Position numbers and translations under genes: made by a program. The notes under the pieces are model-generated. The model did not search any database, was not told the DNA's origin, and worked only from the letters and a program-made list of their open reading frames with translations. A stretch of 34,611 nt of DNA from JAZGER01 sp036480335 (lineage in GTDB: Bacteria > Pseudomonadota > Gammaproteobacteria > DSM-19610), in NCBI GenBank assembly GCA_036480335.1, contig JAZGGH010000111.1:1-34611 (forward strand). The letters are read 5' to 3'. Shown in pieces: positions 24,677 to 32,884 of this stretch. Within the stretch, counting starts at the first letter, position 1, and each line of letters opens with the position of its first letter.

Positions 24677-25602
24677 GGATTGCCTGCGCTGTTTTTCTGG
24701 ATGAGATTCACAAATAATTGTTCCAGCCGATTGCTTTTGTTGCGCATGCTGAGCACCTGTACGCCCTGTTTTGACAGAGCATCAAAAATAAAATTGATGC
24801 TGCAATCCTTGCTTATATCTGCTTCCAGTGTGATTGGGTCAATTAGCCTTAAGCATTGGGGTGTAATATCTGGCCTATGATCGATTTCCTGAGCCAGGTC
24901 CAGTACAAAGGTCTCCGTTTGTAAGGTGTTAAGCAGTGATTTCATGCTACGGTTTTCAATGATTTCACCCTGATCGATGATGGCTATGTTCTTGCACAGG
25001 TTCTCCGCTTCTTCGAGATAGTGGGTTGTCAGTATAATCGTTGTGCCATTACGGTTAATTTCTCGCAGAAATGACCACATGGTGCGGCGAATTTCTATGT
25101 CGACACCTGCAGTGGGTTCATCCAGAATCAGCAAGCGGGGTTGGTGAACCAGAGCTCTGGCAATCATTAATCGTCGTTTCATGCCGCCTGACAGCTCGCG
25201 TGCCTGGGAATCGCGTTTGTCCCAGAGATTCAGCTTTTTCAGATAGAATTCACTTTTTTCTTTTGCCGTAGTCCTGTCGATGCCGAAGTAGCCGGCCTGA
25301 TTAATAAGAATTTCCTGTACAGGCTCAAAGACATTGAAATTAAATTCCTGTGGGACCAGGCCAATGAATGTTTTCGCAGTTGGAAAATTGCTATCGATAT
25401 CAACACCAAAAATAGAAACCTTGCCGGCTGTTTTGTTGATCAGTGAAGTAATGATACCGATCATTGTAGATTTTCCGGCACCGTTAGCGCCAAGCAGAGC
25501 AAAAAAATCCCCTTCCTTGACTTCCAGATCAATCTCTTTCAGCGCATGAAAATTTTTATTATAAATTTTGGTCAGGTTTTGTATGGATAGAGCTGTCTTC
25601 AT
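24673..25602 (-). CDS. yadG: ABC-2 type transporter ATP-binding protein, YadG orthologue
   Basis: 309 residues. Walker A GANGAGKS at 38-45, Q85, signature LSGGMKRR at 137-144, Walker B LILDE ending E162, H194 in THYLEEAE. The C-terminal part SMRNKSNRLEQLFVNLI matches the YadG ending. Start ATG at 25602 fits the family N-terminus (LSIQNLTKIYNKNFHALKEI). The gene follows the orphan membrane protein gene after 74 nt on the same strand. Compared with the GH16-linked ATPase it shares the DEPTAGVD, TTHY.EEAE and GLVPQE blocks but differs throughout the last third. Confidence 0.93.
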   Translation of the reverse strand: MKTALSIQNLTKIYNKNFHALKEIDLEVKEGDFFALLGANGAGKSTMIGIITSLINKTAGKVSIFGVDIDSNFPTAKTFIGLVPQEFNFNVFEPVQEILINQAGYFGIDRTTAKEKSEFYLKKLNLWDKRDSQARELSGGMKRRLMIARALVHQPRLLILDEPTAGVDIEIRRTMWSFLREINRNGTTIILTTHYLEEAENLCKNIAIIDQGEIIENRSMKSLLNTLQTETFVLDLAQEIDHRPDITPQCLRLIDPITLEADISKDCSINFIFDALSKQGVQVLSMRNKSNRLEQLFVNLIQKNSAGNP

Positions 25603-25676
25603 GACGAGCTAGTTTAGCAGGAAATGGAAATACAAAATAACCATTGATGTCCTGAGGCAATGTTGGACTCTGGGGT

Positions 25677-26639
25677 CTACTTCGGCATTTCTGGCTGGGT
25701 ATCTGGATGGATGTCTGGCCGGTTATGTGATTTCAAGGTTCTTTGGGGGTCTATGTAGTTTTCTTCTTCCAGTCTTTTTAGTTCGGTTGACGCATCTGAA
25801 TTAACCCGTTCAAACAGTGCATTCAGTTTTTCAGGATTTGTCGCATTACGAGACAGCCGACGAATACCCATACCGGAATAAATCTGTATTTCCTTAAACG
25901 TTTTATAGATGTCAATCAGGCGATCATCTGGATCTGTATTCAAAGCCTGCTCATGTGTGCCTGGATCACCTGCACGTTCATTTTCTGATTGCAGGCGCGG
26001 TGACAGGTAATAGCTCAGTATTGCCAGAAAAATAAAAAACCCAAAAACGGTAACAGTCGGAGATTCAATCAGTCGCAACATAACGAGCAAATCAAAAATA
26101 GATGTTTCCAGCAATAATACCAGCAGTCCTGTTAGTACCCGCGAGGCCTGCTTGTCTCCATGATAGTAAAACCGGTAACAGATAAGTAAACAGAAAAAGA
26201 TGGTTAACATGATGGCAAAATATGCCGCGTACCACCATTCGTTGATGCCCGAGTTTGTATTTAACGGTGACTTGGGTAAGGCGATATACAAGTTTTCGAT
26301 AGGCGCCTGAAAGCTTACCAGTAGCAGGAATAGCCAGATGCCGGTAAGTACGATAGGAATGACTGAAATACGGCTGTTTGTTAGAACGATCATTAACCAG
26401 ATTAGCATGGGCCAGAGGAGAAACTGGGTAGAGGCAATAATGCGTGTGGTAATTTGTGGGTATTGCCCAGAAAAAGCCATACTTCCAGCAATGGCAAGGA
26501 TGGCCACGGTGAACCACATACCGGCAAGCAGGAGTCTGCTAACGGAACGACCGCCCGTCAGCATAATACTGAGATGAATCTGTTGTATTCCCCCACAGAG
26601 TGCGCATCCTGCGAACACATATAACGCTGGCGCTATCAT
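25677..26639 (-). CDS. Orphan multi-spanning membrane protein with cytoplasmic tail
   Basis: 320 residues. I count seven hydrophobic segments in residues 1 to about 215, the first at the very N-terminus (PALYVFAGCALCGGIQQIHL), with one longer polar loop near 112-132 (around PIENLYIALPKSP). From about 218 on the chain is hydrophilic and helical (DDRLIDIYKTFKEIQIYSG, then a Lys/Glu-rich stretch) and ends in a Pro/His/Asp tail. The shape is like the seven-helix input module of 7TM sensor kinases, but no kinase, GGDEF or other output domain is attached. Family not recognised. Same strand as yadGH, 74 nt upstream, so co-transcription is possible. Confidence 0.6.
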   Translation of the reverse strand: MIAPALYVFAGCALCGGIQQIHLSIMLTGGRSVSRLLLAGMWFTVAILAIAGSMAFSGQYPQITTRIIASTQFLLWPMLIWLMIVLTNSRISVIPIVLTGIWLFLLLVSFQAPIENLYIALPKSPLNTNSGINEWWYAAYFAIMLTIFFCLLICYRFYYHGDKQASRVLTGLLVLLLETSIFDLLVMLRLIESPTVTVFGFFIFLAILSYYLSPRLQSENERAGDPGTHEQALNTDPDDRLIDIYKTFKEIQIYSGMGIRRLSRNATNPEKLNALFERVNSDASTELKRLEEENYIDPQRTLKSHNRPDIHPDTQPEMPK

Positions 26640-26804
26640 TATTTTTAACCACTGTAAAAAATATTATTGTTATGAATTGGTTCCACACACGACTAATAGT
26701 TTAGCCTATCAGAGTATATGAATCCAATGGTGGCGAGGCTTAAGCCGTTATATTCTGCTAAATCCATGTAGTATAATGGAATATATTTTCCATGGGGTGG
26801 AGTT

Positions 26805-27581
26805 ATGGGTTCTGTTTTTGCAAAAATGGGTAAATCCCTGGCCACCTATTTGAATAAACCTGTTTTTGCTTATGATTCTGTCATACTTTCTCAGGATGGC
26901 ATGCTGGAGCAGCGCCTGAGAGTTGGGGATGTATTGTTGGTTGAAGGTAACCGCAGAATCAGTTCAGCAATCAAGTACCTGACGCAGTCTACCTGGTCGC
27001 ATTCTGCACTGTGTGTCGGTAATTTACCGGAATATGCCGAGCAGAAGATGCTGATAGAAGCAGATCTGGAGAATGGCGTTCTTGCAGTGCCAGCGAGTAA
27101 ATATGCCAGAATGCATACCCGAATCTGTCGGCCGGTGGGTATTAGTGATGTGGATATTGAGCGTTTACGAATGTTTGTTATTGAACGAATCGGACAGCAA
27201 TATGATATGAAAAATGTCGTCGATTTGTTGCGCTACCTGTTTCCGACGCCGCCGGTACCGATACGCTGGCGCAGAAAGATGCTATCCCTCGGAAGTGGTG
27301 ATCCGACAAGGGCTATTTGTTCTACGATTATTGCCCAGGCATTTCAGTCGATAAAATACCCTATATTGCCAACTATTGAACGGCGTGATAATAGCAGAGC
27401 ATCCGTTAGCCGACACAAAAATAAGGCAAAAGTCTGGTATTTCAGGCATCACAGTTTGTTCACCCCGAGAGACTTTGATGTATCGCCCTATTTTAAAATT
27501 ATCAAGCCAACCCTGGGAACTGATTTTGATTATAAATCCCTGGTCTGGCAAGAAACCACTTCTCAACAAAAGGAAAGATGA
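26805..27581 (+). CDS. YiiX-type permuted papain-like (NlpC/P60 superfamily) hydrolase
   Basis: 258 residues, no signal peptide. The order of catalytic residues is the permuted one of the YiiX/YaeF-LRAT branch: histidine first, H66 in STWSHSALCVG, then E86 in LIEADLENG, and the cysteine nucleophile C172 in AICSTIIAQAFQ. RVGDVLLVEG before the histidine is also typical. Such enzymes act on amide or ester bonds of peptidoglycan or acyl lipids; the substrate here is unknown. GGGGTGGAG just before the ATG is a strong ribosome-binding site and TATAAT lies at 26772-26777. The next gene begins on the base after its stop. Confidence 0.8.
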   Translation: MGSVFAKMGKSLATYLNKPVFAYDSVILSQDGMLEQRLRVGDVLLVEGNRRISSAIKYLTQSTWSHSALCVGNLPEYAEQKMLIEADLENGVLAVPASKYARMHTRICRPVGISDVDIERLRMFVIERIGQQYDMKNVVDLLRYLFPTPPVPIRWRRKMLSLGSGDPTRAICSTIIAQAFQSIKYPILPTIERRDNSRASVSRHKNKAKVWYFRHHSLFTPRDFDVSPYFKIIKPTLGTDFDYKSLVWQETTSQQKER

Positions 27582-28829
27582 ATGACACAGCAGTTTACAG
27601 TAGCCAATTTTAATGTGCGTAACCTGGTGCCTGCGTCTACTCATCAGATGTATCACTATTTTTACAGTGTAGGTAAGCATAATTATTATTCTAACGAAAA
27701 AAAATCGTCGGGCAGTGACAGCGCTTATCAGCAAAAAATTGAATGGATTGCCAATCAACTTGATCAAATGGATGCGGATATTGTCTGTTTCCAGGAAATC
27801 TTTGATCTTCAGCCATTGCAGGATGCTGTCAACCTGAGTAGTTATGCTGGGAAATCAAGTTTGTATCTCGCTGGTGAGGCGAAATATGAGGTGTCTGATT
27901 TTCGTGGAACACTCGCACATGTGTATAAAGTTCCGCTGGTTGCTCTGATGGTCAGGGATGGTTTTGATGTGCAGGATTTTGAGGCGATTACAGATATGCC
28001 TTCTGAATGCGATATCAGTAAGACTGTGGTTGAGGAATCAGGGCGTATCTGGCAGCTAGAGTTGAATGAAAGTGGTGAGGCTTTTAATCGCTTTAACCGC
28101 CCGGTACTGAAAGCCAGGATCCGTCTGCCAGGGAGATTTAAGCAGTCAAAAGGAGGGCATACTGGTGCGCCAGTTATCACGGTTTTTAGTGCCCATCTGA
28201 AATCCAAAAGACCTATTCAGGTGGCTGAATATGAGGGAGATACGCGAGAAAGAACTGCTGCGTATCTGCGCGAAGCGGCTATTGGGCGTGCTCGCTCGTT
28301 GTTGTTAAGAGCCGTTGAAGCTGCTGCTTTACGTACCTGTGTTGTTAATGAGCTGGTTGAAGACCCGGATCGCCCCGTTTTTATTGTCGGAGATCTTAAC
28401 GATGGACCGCGCAGTGTGACAACCGAAGTATCTGGTGGATTGACGCAGCCTATTTTCAACCATCACCTTGAGCCGGATTATGACAAGCGGGAAGCCATGT
28501 TTGATATGGCAGCGGATTTGTCACTTTACAGCAGTTATCATTTACAAACTCTACGTAGTCATCGCGATGTGTATTACACGCATATTTTTAATGGGCATCA
28601 CGATACGCTGGATCATGTACTTGTTTCCAGTCATTTTGTGCCGCGCTGGATCAGAGAGGGTAAGGGGCGGCATAATCTGGGTAAGGTAGGAGCGTTACGA
28701 GTCTATAATGATCATTTGCTGGATGCCGACGTTGACGACTTGCGTTCCAGTGATGTTGGAAAATTTTTTCATACTCGCTCAGACCATGGGCAGTTGACAG
28801 TCAGGCTTGACTGGTTTGAAGATAATTGA
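27582..28829 (+). CDS. Endonuclease/exonuclease/phosphatase (EEP) fold enzyme
   Basis: 415 residues, no signal peptide. The DNase I/sphingomyelinase/IPP fold is shown by its metal-site order: N11 in FNVRNL, E72 in CFQEIFD, the VFIVGDLNDG block with D271 and N273, LDHVLVS, and the catalytic pair D401-H402 in SDHGQ. Longer than the ~250-residue core because of an insertion after QEIFD that covers residues about 75-200 (KVPLVALMVRDGFDVQDF). The family cleaves phosphodiesters in nucleic acids, inositol phosphates or sphingolipids; substrate not assignable. Directly abuts the YiiX-type gene, so the pair is probably one transcript and may process the same lipid or envelope substrate. Confidence 0.85.
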   Translation: MTQQFTVANFNVRNLVPASTHQMYHYFYSVGKHNYYSNEKKSSGSDSAYQQKIEWIANQLDQMDADIVCFQEIFDLQPLQDAVNLSSYAGKSSLYLAGEAKYEVSDFRGTLAHVYKVPLVALMVRDGFDVQDFEAITDMPSECDISKTVVEESGRIWQLELNESGEAFNRFNRPVLKARIRLPGRFKQSKGGHTGAPVITVFSAHLKSKRPIQVAEYEGDTRERTAAYLREAAIGRARSLLLRAVEAAALRTCVVNELVEDPDRPVFIVGDLNDGPRSVTTEVSGGLTQPIFNHHLEPDYDKREAMFDMAADLSLYSSYHLQTLRSHRDVYYTHIFNGHHDTLDHVLVSSHFVPRWIREGKGRHNLGKVGALRVYNDHLLDADVDDLRSSDVGKFFHTRSDHGQLTVRLDWFEDN

Positions 28830-29094
28830 GAATAAACCATATAATATGAAAGGATAAATGCGAGAAATTGACGCCATATTTATGATTTTATTAGAGAAAA
28901 AACAAATCCATGGCAAGGGTAATCGTTAAATATTTCAATAGTTTACAATGATAACTTATGTCCAAATGTCTAAATCTGCCATTCAAGTCTATTATTTTCA
29001 CCAAAATATAAGTAAATTAGTTGTTACTAATGTCGAAGAAGTAGCTAGAGATTAGTTTTACCGGCTTTTCGGTAAATAAAACAGAGGTGAAATT
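28830..29094. other. Intergenic region before the small membrane gene, with 5' hairpin
   Basis: AT-rich, no convincing gene (a 23-codon frame at 28858-28929 has AAAGGA too close to its ATG). A hairpin TTTACCG/CGGTAAA lies at 29057-29076 with a 6-nt loop, ending 8 nt before the Shine-Dalgarno of the small gene. No clear -35/-10 pair was found. Confidence 0.4.
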
Positions 29095-29202
29095 ATGATG
29101 TTTATTGACTATCTTACATTGGGTGGAATTGTGGCGGTTATTGCAATACTTGTGGCATTGGTTGTTACCTGTCAGAGATCAGGTTGTAGAATTGGTGAAT
29201 AA
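29095..29202 (+). CDS. 35-residue single-span membrane peptide
   Basis: ATG at 29095 (a second ATG follows directly), TAA at 29200-29202. An excellent GAGGTG ribosome-binding site at 29084-29089 stands 5 nt before the ATG. The product has a short polar N-terminus (MMFIDYLT), one continuous hydrophobic span of about 18 residues (GGIVAVIAILVALVVT), then CQRSGCRIGE with two cysteines four residues apart and a net positive juxtamembrane end. Size and shape match bacterial small membrane proteins that modulate larger complexes. I recognise no known family (not CydX, KdpF or AcrZ). No other gene is in the same transcript unless the upstream EEP gene reads through. Confidence 0.6.
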   Translation: MMFIDYLTLGGIVAVIAILVALVVTCQRSGCRIGE

Positions 29203-29264
29203 CAGGGTTAACGCCCAGGCTCTTTAAAGTACCCCGACGTTATATGACATTTAGGAGTACTAGA

Positions 29265-29340
29265 AGAGTCTTTGATTAATTCATGAAGCACTCGCATGTT
29301 GTCTTTCATATCTGTTTCTCTTTTGAATTAATTAGGATCT
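29265..29340. mobile_element. Small inverted-repeat element (MITE-like), copy B
   Basis: About 76 nt between the small membrane gene and the 3' end of moaA. Left end AGAGTCTTTGATTAATTCA from 29265 on, right end at 29321-29340 whose complement is AGATCCTAATTAATTCAAAA. Same ends as copy A, with the same ATGAA just inside the left repeat, but a shorter and different core. Ends 7 nt before the moaA stop. Confidence 0.5.
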
Positions 29341-29347
29341 TAGTTAG

Positions 29348-30331
29348 TTAACCACCCGTGGTGGACATAAAGCGAACAATTTGTTCTGGAGCTGTTGAAA
29401 AATCGTGCCGTTCCGGTTTTCTTGCGATAGCATCCCTGATGACCTGTTCGAGGTCTGCATCGCTAAGACCATTACGTAATAATGGTCTTAGCGAGACTTT
29501 ATCATCCTGACCCAGGCAGAGATAAAGTTCACCATCAACGGTTAATCTTACCCGGTTGCAGGTTTCGCAGAAATGCTGGGAGATCGGAGTGATGAATCCA
29601 ATCCGTAGTTCTGTGCCTTTTACCTGCATGTAACGAGCAGGTCCTCCGCCCGCCATGAGGCCTGGAATGAGATCAAAGCGTTGTTCCAGTTGTTTACGTA
29701 CAAGTTGTAAGTTCACGTATTGGTCGGTTGCTTTGCGTCCAGTATCGCCCATGGGCATTGTTTCTATGAAACGCAGTGTGAAATCATGTTCCAGACAGAA
29801 ATTGACCATGTCTTCCACTTCATCATCATTGATGTTCTTCATGACAACCATATTGATTTTAATCGGCGAAAACCCTGCTTTTCTGGCTGCCATCAAACCG
29901 CGCAGTACTTTATCCAGTTTGCCTTGAGTAATTGACTTAAAGCGATCCGGTTTCAGACTATCAAGGCTGACATTGATTCGGTGGATGCCCGCCTGAAATA
30001 ATGGCTCTGCCAGCTTTTCCATGCGGGTTGCATTGGTACTGAGAGAAAGGTCGTCTATGCCGGGCAGTTTTTGGAGCCGTTGAGCAAGCTCAGGAATATT
30101 TTTACGTACCAGTGGTTCGCCACCAGTTATGCGAACCCGGTGAGTGCCAAGTCGTCCAAAGGCACCAATAACACGTTCAATCTCGGCAAAAGTGAGCCAG
30201 TGTTCCGGTTCGCTGAAATCCTTGAATCCTTCCGGGATGCAATAGGAGCAACGCAGGTCGCATCGATCCGTAACAGACAGGCGTATGTACTCGATTGGGC
30301 GCTGAAAAGGGTCAATTAAACGAGATTTCAT
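29348..30331 (-). CDS. moaA: GTP 3',8-cyclase (molybdenum cofactor synthesis)
   Basis: 327 residues. Radical-SAM enzyme for the first step of molybdopterin synthesis. First [4Fe-4S] cluster C24-C28-C31 (DRCDLRCSYCIP), GGEP at 70-73, second cluster C255-C258-C272 (FCETCNRVRLTVDG), and the essential C-terminal GG after STT. Complete and conventional. MoaC, the partner, is not in the window. Divergent from apbE with 35 nt between. Codons for SLRPLLRNGLSDAD near the end carry a perfect 14-bp inverted repeat. Confidence 0.97.
   Translation of the reverse strand: MKSRLIDPFQRPIEYIRLSVTDRCDLRCSYCIPEGFKDFSEPEHWLTFAEIERVIGAFGRLGTHRVRITGGEPLVRKNIPELAQRLQKLPGIDDLSLSTNATRMEKLAEPLFQAGIHRINVSLDSLKPDRFKSITQGKLDKVLRGLMAARKAGFSPIKINMVVMKNINDDEVEDMVNFCLEHDFTLRFIETMPMGDTGRKATDQYVNLQLVRKQLEQRFDLIPGLMAGGGPARYMQVKGTELRIGFITPISQHFCETCNRVRLTVDGELYLCLGQDDKVSLRPLLRNGLSDADLEQVIRDAIARKPERHDFSTAPEQIVRFMSTTGG
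29460..29494. repeat. Perfect 14-bp inverted repeat inside moaA
   Basis: TCGCTAAGACCATT at 29460-29473 and AATGGTCTTAGCGA at 29481-29494 with a 7-nt loop ACGTAAT. It lies within codons for LLRNGLSDA in a part of MoaA that is variable between species, so protein constraint does not explain it. Confidence 0.7.
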
Positions 30332-30366
30332 TCTGTTAGGATAGTCTTATTTAATCAGGAAGGCTA

Positions 30367-31458
30367 TTGTTGTCATCTGGATTTCTGATGCAGATTAAAA
30401 ACTGGAAGAAAGCAGTGAGAAACAATTTACTAATTCTGATTTTATCCCTGAGTATGGCTTTGTTAGCTTGCCAGCAGCCTCCTGTTGAGTTTTCCCGTGT
30501 TTTGTATGTATTCGGGACGCTTGTTGATATCACGCTACTGGGAGGCAATAACAAGACAAATGAAGAGGCGATCCGGCATATTGATCAGGTATTTCAACAG
30601 ATGCACAGGGACTGGCACGCTTGGAAACCTGGTGGCGAACTGGGGATTTTAAATAGGGCCATCAGACAAGGGGAAATGATTCACGTCAGCGATTCTTTAT
30701 TACCCTTACTGACTCAGTCAAAACAATTATCCATTGCCAGCAAAGGCCTGTTTAATCCAGCCATTGGCGAGTTGATTTCGCTGTGGGGGTTTCACAGCGA
30801 TGAACTGCCTGCAGGTCCACCGCCGACTGAAAGTGAAGTGGTTACAGTCCTGGCTTATCATCCATCCATGTCTGATGTTGAAATAACCGGTGATCAGGTG
30901 GTTGGCCGGAATCCACATATCCAACTGGATTTTGGCGGATTTGCCAAAGGGTATGCACTCAATGTTGCCATAAAAGAATTGCGCCAACAGGGCATTAACA
31001 ATGCCATTGTAAATGCTGGTGGAGATCTATGTGTGTCTGGACAAAAAAACAACCGGGCGTGGAAAATCGGCATTCGACACCCACAGGGAAAGGGTGTGCT
31101 TGCATCAGTTGATGCGTTCGATGGAGAATGTGTTCTGACATCTGGAAACTATGAAAGATACCGGGAATATGACGGTAAACGTTATCCACATATTCTGGAT
31201 CCGCGCACTGGAATGCCGGTGATGCACATTGCTTCGGCTACAGTGATCAGTCGCGATGGTGGTCTGGCAGATGCCGCTGCAACAGCATTAACAGTTGCAG
31301 GTGTGGATGACTGGTATCAGGTAGCGAAACAGATGGGACTTGAATATGTCATGGTCGTTGATGCGCAAGGGACTGTGTATATGAACCCAGCTATGCAGGC
31401 ACGTATTCATTTTGAGAAAGAGCCACCGGAGCACATGATCATTACTCCGGCTTTATAA
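30367..31458 (+). CDS. apbE: FAD:protein FMN transferase (lipoprotein)
   Basis: 363 residues as drawn. Attaches FMN through a phosphodiester to Thr/Ser of target flavoproteins such as NqrB/C, RnfD/G or NosR in the periplasm. A signal peptide ends in a lipobox MALLACQQ (Cys35), so it is membrane-anchored. Family motifs: FGTLVDITLLG, DFGGFAKGYALN, NAGGDLCVSG, the ILDPRTGMPV block with the preceding H, and DAAATALTV for Mg2+ binding. Start is uncertain: the TTG at 30367 has AGGA 6 nt upstream, whereas the ATG at 30388 has only GGA but gives a signal peptide of normal length (27 residues to the Cys). No flavinylation target is nearby. Confidence 0.93.
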   Translation: MLSSGFLMQIKNWKKAVRNNLLILILSLSMALLACQQPPVEFSRVLYVFGTLVDITLLGGNNKTNEEAIRHIDQVFQQMHRDWHAWKPGGELGILNRAIRQGEMIHVSDSLLPLLTQSKQLSIASKGLFNPAIGELISLWGFHSDELPAGPPPTESEVVTVLAYHPSMSDVEITGDQVVGRNPHIQLDFGGFAKGYALNVAIKELRQQGINNAIVNAGGDLCVSGQKNNRAWKIGIRHPQGKGVLASVDAFDGECVLTSGNYERYREYDGKRYPHILDPRTGMPVMHIASATVISRDGGLADAAATALTVAGVDDWYQVAKQMGLEYVMVVDAQGTVYMNPAMQARIHFEKEPPEHMIITPAL

Positions 31459-31476
31459 ATCGGAACTGGACGCTTA

Positions 31477-32526
31477 TCAGGCAGCTTTTTCAACCCGGTT
31501 TCTGCCGCGTTCCTTTGCCAGGTATAAAGCAGTATCAGCACGTTTTATGATACTGGATGGATCATCATTATTGCTATATTCTGCAATACCCATCGAAATG
31601 GTTATGGTGCCATAATTCTTGTCGCCAGCCTTGTTTTTAAGAATGCCTGCAGAGATGGCGGTGCGGATTTGTTCGGCCACAATATGCGCACCGTTGATAT
31701 CTGTTTGCGGTAACAGAACAGCAAATTCTTCACCACCATAGCGGGCAGCGGTATCACTGCCTTTTACGCACCGTTTTAATGTTGTCGCAACAAAACGTAA
31801 AACCTTGTCGCCAACCAGATGACCATGAGTGTCATTAAAATGCTTGAAATGATCAATATCACCGAGTATCAGACAAAAGCTTGAGTCGGTACTGGCAGAT
31901 TTGCTGATTAATTCATCCATTTCCTGGTCGAAGGCCTTGCGGTTTGCGATCTCGGTTAGTGTATCGACCAATGATTCTTCTCTTGCAACGTTCAATTCCT
32001 TGCGCAAAGTATTGATTTCATCCATTGCAGAAGATAGTTTGTCTTTTAACAGGATTTGTGACTGTTCGGCATCCTGTGTTTCTTTCACAATTTTATTCAG
32101 TCCAACAGTGATATCTTCTGGTGATGTGGCGCTATCAAGAATGTTGGCAAATTGTACCAGCGATTCAGAATAGGTACTGATGTCACCATCTGATTTCTCA
32201 AATTCACCCTGTACTGAAGTCAGGACTCTCATGAAATCCTGACGCATGATTTCTATGGCTGCTTCATCCTGAGTGTATGTTTGCTGATAGAGATTCCAGA
32301 GAGATTTATTCTTGTTGTCTTCTGGATTATTGATTATTTGATCAAATGCTGATTTAAGTTTGGCATTTCCAGACATTGCGTCATATCCGATCCGATAATT
32401 GACTGGCGTTGGTGGAATCTGTTTCTGTGTCAGCGCAGCCAGAGTCAAACGCAGATAATCTCCGGAGATATTGAAATCTTCCGAATAGGGGTTGATGTTC
32501 TGCTGTTCATCCTGATTGCTTGTCAT
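31477..32526 (-). CDS. Diguanylate cyclase (GGDEF domain)
   Basis: 349 residues, soluble. Residues 23-185 are a helical N-terminal region of a type common in gammaproteobacterial cyclases (DYLRLTLAALTQKQIPPTPV, then a coiled coil to ELNVAREES), with no recognisable PAS or GAF fold. The GGDEF domain spans about 186-348: LTEIANRKAF, LGDIDHFKHFND with metal aspartates, and active GGEEF at 264-268. It should therefore make c-di-GMP. The inhibitory I-site RxxD is KGSD (255-258), so product inhibition may be weak or absent. Convergent with apbE over 18 nt; divergent from the TolC-like gene across 358 nt. Confidence 0.93.
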   Translation of the reverse strand: MTSNQDEQQNINPYSEDFNISGDYLRLTLAALTQKQIPPTPVNYRIGYDAMSGNAKLKSAFDQIINNPEDNKNKSLWNLYQQTYTQDEAAIEIMRQDFMRVLTSVQGEFEKSDGDISTYSESLVQFANILDSATSPEDITVGLNKIVKETQDAEQSQILLKDKLSSAMDEINTLRKELNVAREESLVDTLTEIANRKAFDQEMDELISKSASTDSSFCLILGDIDHFKHFNDTHGHLVGDKVLRFVATTLKRCVKGSDTAARYGGEEFAVLLPQTDINGAHIVAEQIRTAISAGILKNKAGDKNYGTITISMGIAEYSNNDDPSSIIKRADTALYLAKERGRNRVEKAA

Positions 32527-32884
32527 ACCTGGCTACCTTCATAATCACTGGTTTTCAGGACTATATATCGGGCATTGTTTGTCATACTTTAGGCAAGAAG
32601 TTATCCATGTAACATGAATATTATTGATAGAATCAATCAGTTGGGTGTAAGTACTTGATCCGAGTAAACTAAAGATTACCCGACTTTTCCATATTTTAGC
32701 GGCTATGCGATTCTCATGTATGTTCTATAGCATTGCTGAACTCTCAAATTCTTCGCCTTAAAATCCAGACAAAAGAACCTAATTATAGAGGCACCGTACA
32801 GTTTATTGTATAATAATCATGAAAAGTTATTAGTTGTCTGGGAAGCAATCTGAAACCATAATCTATGCAAAAGGGTCATCCTGA
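32527..32884. other. Intergenic region between diguanylate cyclase and TolC-like gene
   Basis: 358 nt with no gene. AT-rich, presumably holding both divergent promoters. Only one element stands out: TATAAT at 32809-32814, 70 nt before the TolC-like ATG, without a good -35. No palindrome of operator length or intrinsic terminator was seen. Confidence 0.4.

Noticed and set aside
28858..28929. 23-codon frame with AAAGGA upstream
   Set aside because: The purine run is only 3 nt from the ATG and the peptide has no membrane span or recognisable pattern, unlike the 35-codon gene further on.
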